6,564 bases of DNA from an uncultured Holophagales bacterium (GTDB taxonomy: Bacteria; Acidobacteriota; Thermoanaerobaculia; UBA5066): contig CALMDF010000078.1 in the NCBI GenBank assembly GCA_937864895.1, positions 1 through 6,564 of the forward strand. Reading direction: 5' to 3'. Under the pieces are notes generated by a model. The model had not been told where the DNA came from, ran no database searches, and saw only the letters and a program-made list of their open reading frames with translations. Of this stretch, positions 1 through 5,459 are shown one piece after another (position 1 is the stretch's first letter; each line of letters opens with the position of its first letter). The position numbers were made by a program, and so were the translations under genes.

Positions 1-702
1 GTCGAGGAGGATCGGGGCCCAGAACGCCTGCTCGGCGCGCCGCCTCACGTACCTGAGGACGTTGAAGCCCCACGACGAGGCGTTCGGGTCGAAGCGCAGC
101 GTCGTGAAGGGGATCGCCATCTCGGCGAACCACCCCTCGGCGGTCCTCCGCGCGGCGACGTCCCAGACGCCGTTCCACTGCAGGTTGAAGTCCCTTCCCT
201 CGTCGGTGATCAGGGCGTCCGTCCTCGCCCCGTTCGCGTTCGTCTCGAAGAGATAGGCGTTGCGGTCGTCGTCGAAGGTGTCGAAGACGACGTCGACCGC
301 GTCGTCCCGCCAGAGCGGCTGGTCGCGCTGCATCTCCTTGTAGATGATCTCCCCCGGCTCGTCGTCGAAGCAGCTCAGCCCGACGTAGAGGGTCGAGGCG
401 CTGAAGACGACCCGCACCTCGGTCCGCTGCGACGAGGGTTTCCCGGTGTCCGGCTCCCGCTGGACGAAATCGCTTCCCGCCGGGGCGGCCGCCCACGCCG
501 CCTCGTCCAGGACGCCGTCGAGGACGATCGGCCCGGCGGCCGGGCGCGCCTCGAGCGACTTCGCCTGCGCGGCGGCCGGCCGCGCGGCGAGGAGAAGGAG
601 GGTGAGGACAACGGCGAACCTCCCGGCGGCCGCCTGCGCGGCCCCTCCGAGGCGGCGGGCAGGGCGGAACGCACCGTCACTGCGCGCGATCGAGGAGCTC
701 AT
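1..702 (-). CDS. DUF5916 / CBM9-like domain secreted protein, N-terminal part (3' end outside window)
   Basis: This frame is open from an ATG at 702 to the left edge (234 codons) with no stop, so the C-terminus lies outside the window. Residues 1-47 look like a signal peptide: an Arg-containing n-region, a hydrophobic core FAVVLTLLLLAA (29-40) and a likely cleavage after AAAQA (47). The mature part begins with a carbohydrate-binding-family-9-like fold: IVLDGVLDEAAW (59-70), then FVQREPDTGKPSSQRTEVRV, LYVGLSCFDDEP, DDAVDVVFDTFDDDRNAYLF, GVWDVAARRTAEGWFAEMAIPF, TLRFD and WGFNVLRYVRR. This order matches the N-terminal half of DUF5916 proteins, whose C-terminal half is usually a membrane-associated beta-barrel-like region; substrate and role are unknown. 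A GTG directly before the ATG is an alternative start. GAGG lies 9 nt upstream of the ATG. Family assignment is firm, function is not. It is transcribed divergently from the RyR gene. Confidence 0.88.
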   Translation of the reverse strand, partial: MSSSIARSDGAFRPARRLGGAAQAAAGRFAVVLTLLLLAARPAAAQAKSLEARPAAGPIVLDGVLDEAAWAAAPAGSDFVQREPDTGKPSSQRTEVRVVFSASTLYVGLSCFDDEPGEIIYKEMQRDQPLWRDDAVDVVFDTFDDDRNAYLFETNANGARTDALITDEGRDFNLQWNGVWDVAARRTAEGWFAEMAIPFTTLRFDPNASSWGFNVLRYVRRRAEQAFWAPILLD

Positions 703-720
703 CACTTTCTGCCTCGCACT

Positions 721-734
721 CCGGGCCGGCCCGG
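721..734. repeat. 14-bp perfect palindrome at predicted DUF5916 transcript start
   Basis: CCGGGCCGGCCCGG reads identically on both strands. It lies between the TAGAAT -10 box and the ATG of the DUF5916 gene, roughly at +1 to +14 of the predicted transcript. It could be an operator or a short 5'-UTR hairpin. In GC-rich DNA such palindromes also arise by chance, so function is unproven. Confidence 0.35.
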
Positions 735-741
735 GAAGGAC

Positions 742-747
742 ATTCTA
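742..747 (-). promoter_or_regulatory. Candidate -10 box for the DUF5916 gene
   Basis: On the minus strand the hexamer is TAGAAT (5 of 6 match to TATAAT), one of very few AT-rich stretches here. It lies about 40 nt upstream of the ATG at 702 and predicts a start of transcription near 735. No good -35 box is present 16-18 nt upstream, so an activator-dependent or weak promoter is possible. Confidence 0.45.
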
Positions 748-750
748 GGG

Positions 751-774
751 GAGCGGGGTCGGGAAGGCCCGCTC
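751..774. promoter_or_regulatory. 7-10-7 inverted repeat between divergent promoters (candidate operator)
   Basis: GAGCGGG (751-757) and CCCGCTC (768-774) are perfect inverted arms separated by 10 bp. The repeat lies midway between the leftward -10 (742-747) and the rightward -10 (782-787) and would cover both -35 regions. That geometry is typical of an operator for a dimeric regulator controlling a divergent pair, but no regulator gene is in the window and chance is not excluded. Confidence 0.35.
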
Positions 775-781
775 GCGGCCT

Positions 782-787
782 TACTAT
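782..787 (+). promoter_or_regulatory. Candidate -10 box for the RyR-domain gene
   Basis: TACTAT (4 of 6 match to TATAAT) sits 22 bp before the RyR ATG and predicts a short leader of about 16 nt. A weak -35-like TCGGGA lies at 759-764 with 17-bp spacing. A Shine-Dalgarno-like GGAGAG at 796-801 is 8 nt from the ATG at 810 and supports that start. Confidence 0.35.
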
Positions 788-809
788 CGCGCCCCGGAGA
801 GTCGAAGGG

Positions 810-1157
810 ATGAGCGGGACGACGAGCGACGAAGGAAACGGAGCCCGGCGCGCCGAGGCGCCGGCCGGAGCCGGCGGCTACAGGCCGGAGCCGAGGGATA
901 CCTCGGGAATCGCGATCCCGCCGGACCTCGCCGGGCTGACGGAGCTCCTCGCGAGGAACACGCACGAGAACTGGGCGCACGAGAGGCTCTCGCAAGGCTG
1001 GCGCTGGGGCCCGGAGCGGAACGACGAGCGGAAGGAGCACCCCTGCCTCGTGGCGTACGAGGACCTCCCGGAGGAGGAGCGGGAGTTCGACCGCCGGACG
1101 GCGCTCGAGACGATCCGCCTGCTCCTCGCCCTCGGCTACCGGATCGTCAGTCCCTGA
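810..1157 (+). CDS. Small RyR (ryanodine receptor repeat) domain protein
   Basis: This encodes 115 residues and is essentially one RyR domain (the repeat first described in animal ryanodine receptors, also found alone in bacteria and phages). Residues 1-22 are a low-complexity Gly/Ala/Glu/Arg leader. The domain runs about 23-111: YRPEPRDTS (24-32), IPPDLAGLTELLARN, HENWA (52-56), GWRWGPERNDERKEHPCLV (63-81), YEDLPEEEREFDRRTALET (83-101) and LLALGY (105-110). These match the family pattern of DTS, an HxxWA helix, GW..GP.R(D/N)DE..K.HPCLVPY and DR.TA.ET. There is no signal peptide or membrane segment, so it is cytoplasmic. In prokaryotes RyR domains have been proposed to bind ligands or nucleotides in signalling and defence contexts; the ligand is unknown. 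Start chosen for the GGAGAG 8 nt upstream. The last 11 bp overlap the convergent cyclase gene. Family call is firm; role is not. Confidence 0.88.
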   Translation: MSGTTSDEGNGARRAEAPAGAGGYRPEPRDTSGIAIPPDLAGLTELLARNTHENWAHERLSQGWRWGPERNDERKEHPCLVAYEDLPEEEREFDRRTALETIRLLLALGYRIVSP

Positions 1158-2964
1158 GCCCCGCGTCCTGCGCGCGCCTGAGGACGTAGACGCGGAGCTT
1201 GCCCCAGTCCTTCGCCGCCGGGATGTGGCCGACGTACTCGGTCGTGAACCGGCCGGTCCGGTCGAGGGCGAGCGCCGCGGCGAACGCGTCGGTCACGTAG
1301 ACCGACCCGACGGGCGTGATCGGCTCGATCCGGGCCGTACGGCTCACGTGCACACCCATGTAGCTGCGGTAGCCGAGGACCGGGTCGTCGACGGGGAAGA
1401 CCGGGCCGACGTGGCCGCCGAGGCGCAGGCCGAGGTGGGCCGGGAGGCCGTGCTCCTCCGGGTGGAGCTCCCCGATGGCTTCCTGCAGGCTGAGCGCGCA
1501 GTCGGCCCCGGTCACGGCGTCCTCGGCGACGACGTAGAGGGCGTCCCCCCAGCTGTTCTTCACCGGGATGCGCGTCCCGAACGACTCGAGGACCCTCGAG
1601 AACGTCCCGAGGACCTCCCGGGCGAAGACCGGGAGCTGCGCCTCCCGGAGCTTGCTGAAACCCTTCACGTCGCCGAAGAGCATCGACTTGACGACGCGCC
1701 CGCCGGCTCGCTGCGGGGCCTCGCGGCCCGGGTTGCACGAGGCGCCGGGAGCCGCCGCGGGAAGGGTCTCGACCGTGTCGACGGGGAAGCCGGAGCCCTG
1801 CCAGAAGTCGGCCTCGTGGTCGACGAAACGGTCCCCGTTCGCCGACCCCGGCTCGTCCCTCACGACGAGGAGCCTGGCCTCGGTGTCGAGGGTCGACGCC
1901 TTGGAGATCGTGAGCCCCATGGCCATCCGGCTCGCGTAGAGGAAGAGGCCGTTGTCGCCGAGGTACGAGTCGGTCGTGGCGTAGTGGATCGGCTCCGTGG
2001 CCCCGGCGAGGCACCGGTCGAACCGGGCGAGCCACTCCGGCCCCGCCGGGGCGACGACGATCTGCCGGTACTCCTCGATCTCGAACGGGAAGATGACCTT
2101 CAGCTCGACGCCGCGCGCGAGCGCCGCCTCGGCGAAGACGATCTCGGCCCCGGCCGAGAGAGTCCCGAAGGCGAAGCCGACGCGGTGCTGCACGAGGGCC
2201 CGGTCGATCCGCTCGCGCAGCTCGCCTTCGCGCCCGGGCGGCAGCGACGCGACCCCCGAGGGGCCGAGGCAGTAGGCGACCGAGGGAGTCGCGAGGGGGG
2301 CCAGGATCGCGGGGTCGATCCCCGCGGCGGCGCAGAGGAGGCGCAGCTGCTTGCGCGTCCCGGCGAGCGCCGCGAAGTCGTGCCCGGCCGAGGCGGCCGC
2401 CTTCTCGAGCGAGGCCGCGGCCCCGTCGCGATCCCCGAGGGCCAGAGCGGCCTCGGCCTCGCTCGCCCTGAGGTAGTACTCCTCCTCCCCCTCCTCGGGC
2501 TTCTGCCCGGCGCAGAGGGCGAGGACCTGGGTGGCGATCTGCCGGGCGTGCTCGCGGTCTCCCGCGAGGGTCCAGAGGGTCGAGGCGTTGACGCCGGGGA
2601 AGGAGTCCGGGTAGAGGAAGTAGACCTCCTCGTAGGCCCTCGCCGCCTCGGCGAGCCTGTCCGCGCGCTCGGCCGCGGGGCCGTTGAGGGCCCGGTCCTT
2701 CAGGAGACGCGCGTGGAGGGAGCCGATCCGGATCCTGAGCTTTCTCGGCACGTCTCCCGCGAGCGCCTCGGCGAGGCGCTCGAAGTGGGTGAGCGCCTGC
2801 TCCGTGGCTCCGGCCCTGGCCAGGGCGAGGACTCCCCAGTAGAGGAGCTCGACGCTCTTCTCGCCGGCGCCGACCTTCTCGGAGACCTTGTCCCAGGCGG
2901 TCAGCACGTCGCCCCGCCGGATCTCCTCCCGAACGGACTCGATGAGCTCGTCCACGGACTGCAT
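1147..2964 (-). CDS. TPR-like / SLOG-like / class III nucleotide cyclase protein
   Basis: This 605-residue soluble protein has three parts. Residues ~1-215 are Ala-rich helical repeats resembling the TPR-like TRAFs-binding (DUF4071/TPR-S) region. Residues ~226-370 look like a SLOG/LOG-type Rossmannoid domain: FGTLSAGAEIVFAEAALARG (266-285), then VIFPF (290-294). After a Pro/Gly/Ala linker, ~424-597 is a class III adenylate/guanylate cyclase domain. Both metal-binding aspartates are visible, D432 in LFGDVKGFSKL and D474 in NSWGDALYVV, as is the catalytic Arg R545 in HVSRTARIEPIT. The adenine-selecting Lys and Asp positions read N470 and S534, and the transition-state Asn reads S541, so the product (cAMP, cGMP or other) is open. 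Start is fixed by an in-frame TGA two codons upstream and GGGGAG 6 nt before the ATG. No transmembrane segment is seen, so sensing is probably cytoplasmic, through the TPR and SLOG parts. It is separated from ahcY by a terminator, so it likely has its own promoter; none is convincing. Confidence 0.85.
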   Translation of the reverse strand: MQSVDELIESVREEIRRGDVLTAWDKVSEKVGAGEKSVELLYWGVLALARAGATEQALTHFERLAEALAGDVPRKLRIRIGSLHARLLKDRALNGPAAERADRLAEAARAYEEVYFLYPDSFPGVNASTLWTLAGDREHARQIATQVLALCAGQKPEEGEEEYYLRASEAEAALALGDRDGAAASLEKAAASAGHDFAALAGTRKQLRLLCAAAGIDPAILAPLATPSVAYCLGPSGVASLPPGREGELRERIDRALVQHRVGFAFGTLSAGAEIVFAEAALARGVELKVIFPFEIEEYRQIVVAPAGPEWLARFDRCLAGATEPIHYATTDSYLGDNGLFLYASRMAMGLTISKASTLDTEARLLVVRDEPGSANGDRFVDHEADFWQGSGFPVDTVETLPAAAPGASCNPGREAPQRAGGRVVKSMLFGDVKGFSKLREAQLPVFAREVLGTFSRVLESFGTRIPVKNSWGDALYVVAEDAVTGADCALSLQEAIGELHPEEHGLPAHLGLRLGGHVGPVFPVDDPVLGYRSYMGVHVSRTARIEPITPVGSVYVTDAFAAALALDRTGRFTTEYVGHIPAAKDWGKLRVYVLRRAQDAGLRD

Positions 2965-3050
2965 GCTTCACTCCCCGCGGGTTTTCACTCTCGCACCGGC
3001 GAGGGTAAACCCGAATCGGAAGCCTCGCCAGCGCCGGGCGCCGCAGGAAC

Positions 3051-3084
3051 GTGAAACGAAAAGGCCCGGGAATTCCCGGGCCTT
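3051..3084 (-). terminator. Rho-independent terminator of ahcY
   Basis: A perfect 24-bp palindrome (3061-3084, half-site AAGGCCCGGGAA) lies 27 nt past the ahcY stop. On the minus strand it is followed directly by a T-rich stretch (TTCGTTTCAC at 3060-3051, giving TTTTCGTTT with the last stem bases). There is no T-tract on the other side, so it acts leftward. It separates ahcY from the cyclase gene. Confidence 0.85.
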
Positions 3085-3110
3085 CCTCCGGTCGACCCTT
3101 CCGGGCCGGC

Positions 3111-4604
3111 TCAGTAGCGGTAGTGGTCCGGCTTGTAGGGCCCTTCGGCGGGGACGCCGAGGTACGCGGACTGCTTCGGCGTCAGCTCGGTCAGCTTCAC
3201 GCCGAGGTGGCCGAGGTGGAGGCGGGCGACCTCCTCGTCGAGCTTCTTCGGGAGGACGTAGACCTTCCTGCCGTACTCGCCCGCGTTCCTGGCGAGGGCG
3301 ATCTGCGCCATGACCTGGTTCGTGAAGGAGGACGACATGACGAAGCTCGGGTGGCCCGTGGCGCAGCCGAGGTTCATGAGGCGCCCCTCGGCGAGGATCA
3401 TGACCGAGTGCCCGTCGGGGAAGCGGAACTCGTCGTACTGCGGCTTGATGTTGATCCGCTCGACGCCGGGGACCTTCTTCAGGCCGGCCATGTCGATCTC
3501 GTTGTCGAAGTGGCCGATGTTCCCGACGATCGCCTTGTCCTTCATCTTCGCCATGTGGTCGGCGGTGATGACGTCGAGGTTCCCGGTCGCGGTGATGAAG
3601 ACGTCGGCCGTCGCGACGACGTCCTCGAGCGTCTTCACCTCGTAGCCCTGCATGGCGGCCTGGAGGGCGCAGATCGGGTCGATCTCGGTGACGACGACGC
3701 GGCAGCCCTGGCCGCGGAGCGCCTCGGCGCAACCCTTGCCGACCTCGCCGAAGCCGAGGACGACGGCGACCTTGCCGCCGAGCATGACGTCCGTGGCGCG
3801 GTTCAGGCCGTCGACGACGGAGTGGCGGCAGCCGTAGACGTTGTCGAACTTCGACTTCGTCACGGAGTCGTTCACGTTGATGGCGGGGAACAGGAGCGTG
3901 CCGTCCTTCTCCATCTGGTAGAGGCGGTGGACGCCCGTCGTCGTCTCCTCGGAGACCCCTCGGACCTCCCTGGCGATCCGGGAGAAGGTCTTCCCGTCCT
4001 TCGCGAGCTCCGCCCGGATCAGGTCGAGGATGACGCCCCACTCCTCGGGGTCGCTCTTCGGGTCGAACGCGGGGACCTGCCCGGCCTTTTCGAACTCGAG
4101 CCCCTTGTGAACGAGGAGGGTCGCGTCGCCGCCGTCGTCGACGATGAGCGTCGGGCCGCTGCCGTCGGGCCACTCGATCGCCTCGCGAGTGCACCACCAG
4201 TACTCCTCGAGCGTCTCCCCCTTCCAGGCGAAGACCGGCGTCCCCTTCGGGGCCTCCGGGGTCCCGCCCGTCCCGGGACGGCCGACGACGACGGCCGCGG
4301 CGGCGTGGTCCTGCGTCGAGAAGATGTTGCACGAGACCCACCGGACGTCGGCGCCGAGCTCGGCGAGCGTCTCGATGAGGACGGCCGTCTGGACGGTCAT
4401 GTGCAGGCTGCCCATCACCCGCTCGCCGGCAAGCGGCTTTTCGGCCCGGTAGCGATCGCGCAGGACCATCAGGCCGGGCATCTCCTGCTCGGCGAGGCGG
4501 ATCTCCTTGCGGCCGGCCTCGGCGAGGGAGAGGTCGGCGACCCTGAACTTCGGACGGGCGGCCGCGGACGCGGAGACGACCTTGGGGTCGAGGACGGTGC
4601 TCAT
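3111..4604 (-). CDS. ahcY: S-adenosylhomocysteine hydrolase (adenosylhomocysteinase)
   Basis: This NAD-dependent cytoplasmic enzyme reversibly splits S-adenosylhomocysteine into adenosine and homocysteine, removing the inhibitory product of SAM-dependent methylation. The 497-residue protein is complete. Substrate-site residues by family alignment: GSLHMT (H68), VDDGGD (155-160), SEETTTG (E220), then K250, D254, N255 and C259 in the segment [12 protein letters not shown]. The NAD-binding Rossmann motif is [10 protein letters not shown] (282-291), followed by [16 protein letters not shown] (361-371) and the C-terminal KPDHYRY (K491, Y495), which reaches into the neighbouring subunit's cofactor site, are intact. 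It is longer than the animal enzyme (about 430 residues), mainly because of the ~40-residue insertion after DDGGDAT (about 165-210) seen in many bacterial and plant forms and an N-terminal extension of about 20 residues. AAGGAG 4 nt before the ATG fixes the start. It appears monocistronic: own promoter, own terminator, no metK or metH neighbour. I did not recognise an SAH or SAM riboswitch in its leader. Confidence 0.98.
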   Translation of the reverse strand: MSTVLDPKVVSASAAARPKFRVADLSLAEAGRKEIRLAEQEMPGLMVLRDRYRAEKPLAGERVMGSLHMTVQTAVLIETLAELGADVRWVSCNIFSTQDHAAAAVVVGRPGTGGTPEAPKGTPVFAWKGETLEEYWWCTREAIEWPDGSGPTLIVDDGGDATLLVHKGLEFEKAGQVPAFDPKSDPEEWGVILDLIRAELAKDGKTFSRIAREVRGVSEETTTGVHRLYQMEKDGTLLFPAINVNDSVTKSKFDNVYGCRHSVVDGLNRATDVMLGGKVAVVLGFGEVGKGCAEALRGQGCRVVVTEIDPICALQAAMQGYEVKTLEDVVATADVFITATGNLDVITADHMAKMKDKAIVGNIGHFDNEIDMAGLKKVPGVERINIKPQYDEFRFPDGHSVMILAEGRLMNLGCATGHPSFVMSSSFTNQVMAQIALARNAGEYGRKVYVLPKKLDEEVARLHLGHLGVKLTELTPKQSAYLGVPAEGPYKPDHYRY

Positions 4605-4697
4605 AATTCTCCTTGGCCGCCCCGGGGAGAGCCCGGACGGGGGCCGAATGCGTTACGGGAAGGCGGGCCGCCCGGATGCCGGGACGCCCAACCTTTG

Positions 4698-4727
4698 AGT
4701 CTCCCAACCGGTGGCCCGGCCTGTCAA
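4698..4727 (-). promoter_or_regulatory. Candidate sigma-70-type promoter of ahcY
   Basis: On the minus strand a perfect -35 TTGACA (4722-4727) is followed after 18 bp by GAGACT (4698-4703, 3 of 6 match to TATAAT). Transcription would start near 4691, giving a leader of about 87 nt. That leader contains short GC hairpins, for example CCGGG-CTCTC-CCCGG just before the Shine-Dalgarno. The strong -35 may offset the weak -10. Confidence 0.5.
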
Positions 4728-5007
4728 ACCGGCCCCGCCGAGAGGGCGCACGCCCGAGGGAAGGAGGCCAAGAAGAAGGGGACCGAAGGCGCCGGGGAGA
4801 CCGGGAGACCATCGAGGCCACTTCGACGCGCCTCACGAGTGGCGGACGGGAGGGGCATCCCACGGCGCCCCCCGGGGGCCTGAATTCCGTGCGGCCCCCC
4901 CGACCCCCCACCTGATCGCTGAGCACTCTCGTCCGTCTGAAGTCACCGCTGCGCGCGCGACCCGCATCGGCCCCGCTGCGCGGATGCCCGCGCGTGCTCG
5001 AACGCTC

Positions 5008-5177
5008 GCTCGCGAGACGCCTCTCCCGTCCGCTCACGTCACCGGACGCAGTTCGTAGCAGGGGGTGAGCGGGGTCCACGCCGACCGCAGGAGATCGAGG
5101 CAAACGCGAAACCGGTTCTCTCGGTTGACGCGCTCTGATGTGCTACGGCCGCGGGAGGGGCGGGGCGTCTCGCGAGC
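5008..5177. repeat. 14-bp perfect inverted repeat, arms 142 bp apart
   Basis: GCTCGCGAGACGCC at 5008-5021 and its exact reverse complement GGCGTCTCGCGAGC at 5164-5177 flank 142 bp. Each arm contains the 8-bp palindrome CTCGCGAG. Imperfect similarity (C/T-rich versus G/A-rich) continues inward for about a dozen bases. The pair could be two inverted copies of a short dispersed element or the ends of a small mobile remnant; no target duplication was recognised. Confidence 0.5.
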
Positions 5178-5218
5178 CGACTCCAGCACGGACGGGGACC
5201 CGCTCGACTTGGCGAGGA

Positions 5219-5283
5219 CCGGGCGGGGAGAAAGCCCGCGCACCGATTCGAGCGAAGCGAGCTTGCGCGGGCGCCCCGCCCGG
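5219..5283. repeat. Long two-stem hairpin (10 + 9 bp)
   Basis: CCGGGCGGGG (5219-5228) pairs with CCCCGCCCGG (5274-5283). After an asymmetric bulge (AGAAA against G), GCCCGCGCA (5234-5242) pairs with TGCGCGGGC (5264-5272), leaving a 21-nt loop (5243-5263). The loop contains AGCGAAGC (5251-5258), which recurs just outside at 5288-5295. No T-tract follows on either strand, so it is not an ordinary terminator. It may be a REP-like intergenic element or structured RNA. Confidence 0.55.
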
Positions 5284-5399
5284 CCGCAGCGAAGCCGCAA
5301 GCGGGTCGGCCGCGCACAGCCCGAGGTGAGCGGGATGCCCCGCCCCGAGCGCGGCCCCCTGTTGAAGCGACGAGCGCAGGAAGGTGCCGTCCTCGGCGT

Positions 5400-5423
5400 T
5401 CTCGTGCTCCCGTGCTCTCGTGC
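5400..5423. repeat. 8-bp tandem repeat, three units
   Basis: Units TCTCGTGC, TCCCGTGC and TCTCGTGC are contiguous, with one substitution in the middle copy, and then decay into CCTCG/CCCTCG to 5434. The array sits 36 bp past the aminotransferase stop. Such short arrays can vary in copy number by slippage. Confidence 0.7.
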
Positions 5424-5459
5424 CCTCGCCCTCGTTCCCGGGGTCGGCGGGGGCCTTCG

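Larger units (their letters stand above)
4728..5459. other. Long intergenic region without a supported gene
   Basis: About 730 bp lie between the ahcY promoter and the stop of the aminotransferase gene. Open frames here are short, Arg/Pro/Ser-rich, lack recognisable motifs and run into neighbours antisense, so none is called. No tRNA, rRNA or CRISPR pattern was seen. It holds several symmetric elements: arms GGGGGCC/GGCCCCC at 4874-4880 and 4893-4899, a 14-bp inverted pair (5008-5021 and 5164-5177), a long hairpin (5219-5283), a 10-bp direct repeat GGTGAGCGGG (5064-5073 and 5325-5334) and an 8-bp tandem repeat (5400-5423). It could be repeat-derived, house a small RNA, or be decayed sequence. 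Confidence 0.6.

Noticed and set aside
375..1040. Open frames overlapping the DUF5916 gene and the RyR gene (375-680 minus, 446-748 plus, 702-1040 minus)
   Set aside because: They conflict with frames that match known families and show only biased composition.
2990..3003. Small hairpin CTCGC-ACCG-GCGAG upstream of the cyclase gene
   Set aside because: A 5-bp stem in GC-rich DNA is common by chance. It has no T-tract and no conserved context to assign a role.
1225..5103. Very long open frames (about 600-710 codons) on both strands overlapping the cyclase and ahcY genes
   Set aside because: They are Arg/Gly/Pro-rich translations without domain patterns, lying antisense to or out of frame with two confidently identified proteins. 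High G+C at third positions removes stop codons from other frames, which explains their length.
5240..5265. Possible tRNA T-arm (GCTCGAATC on the minus strand)
   Set aside because: The T-loop is one base off consensus and there is no matching acceptor stem, anticodon arm or D-arm around it.
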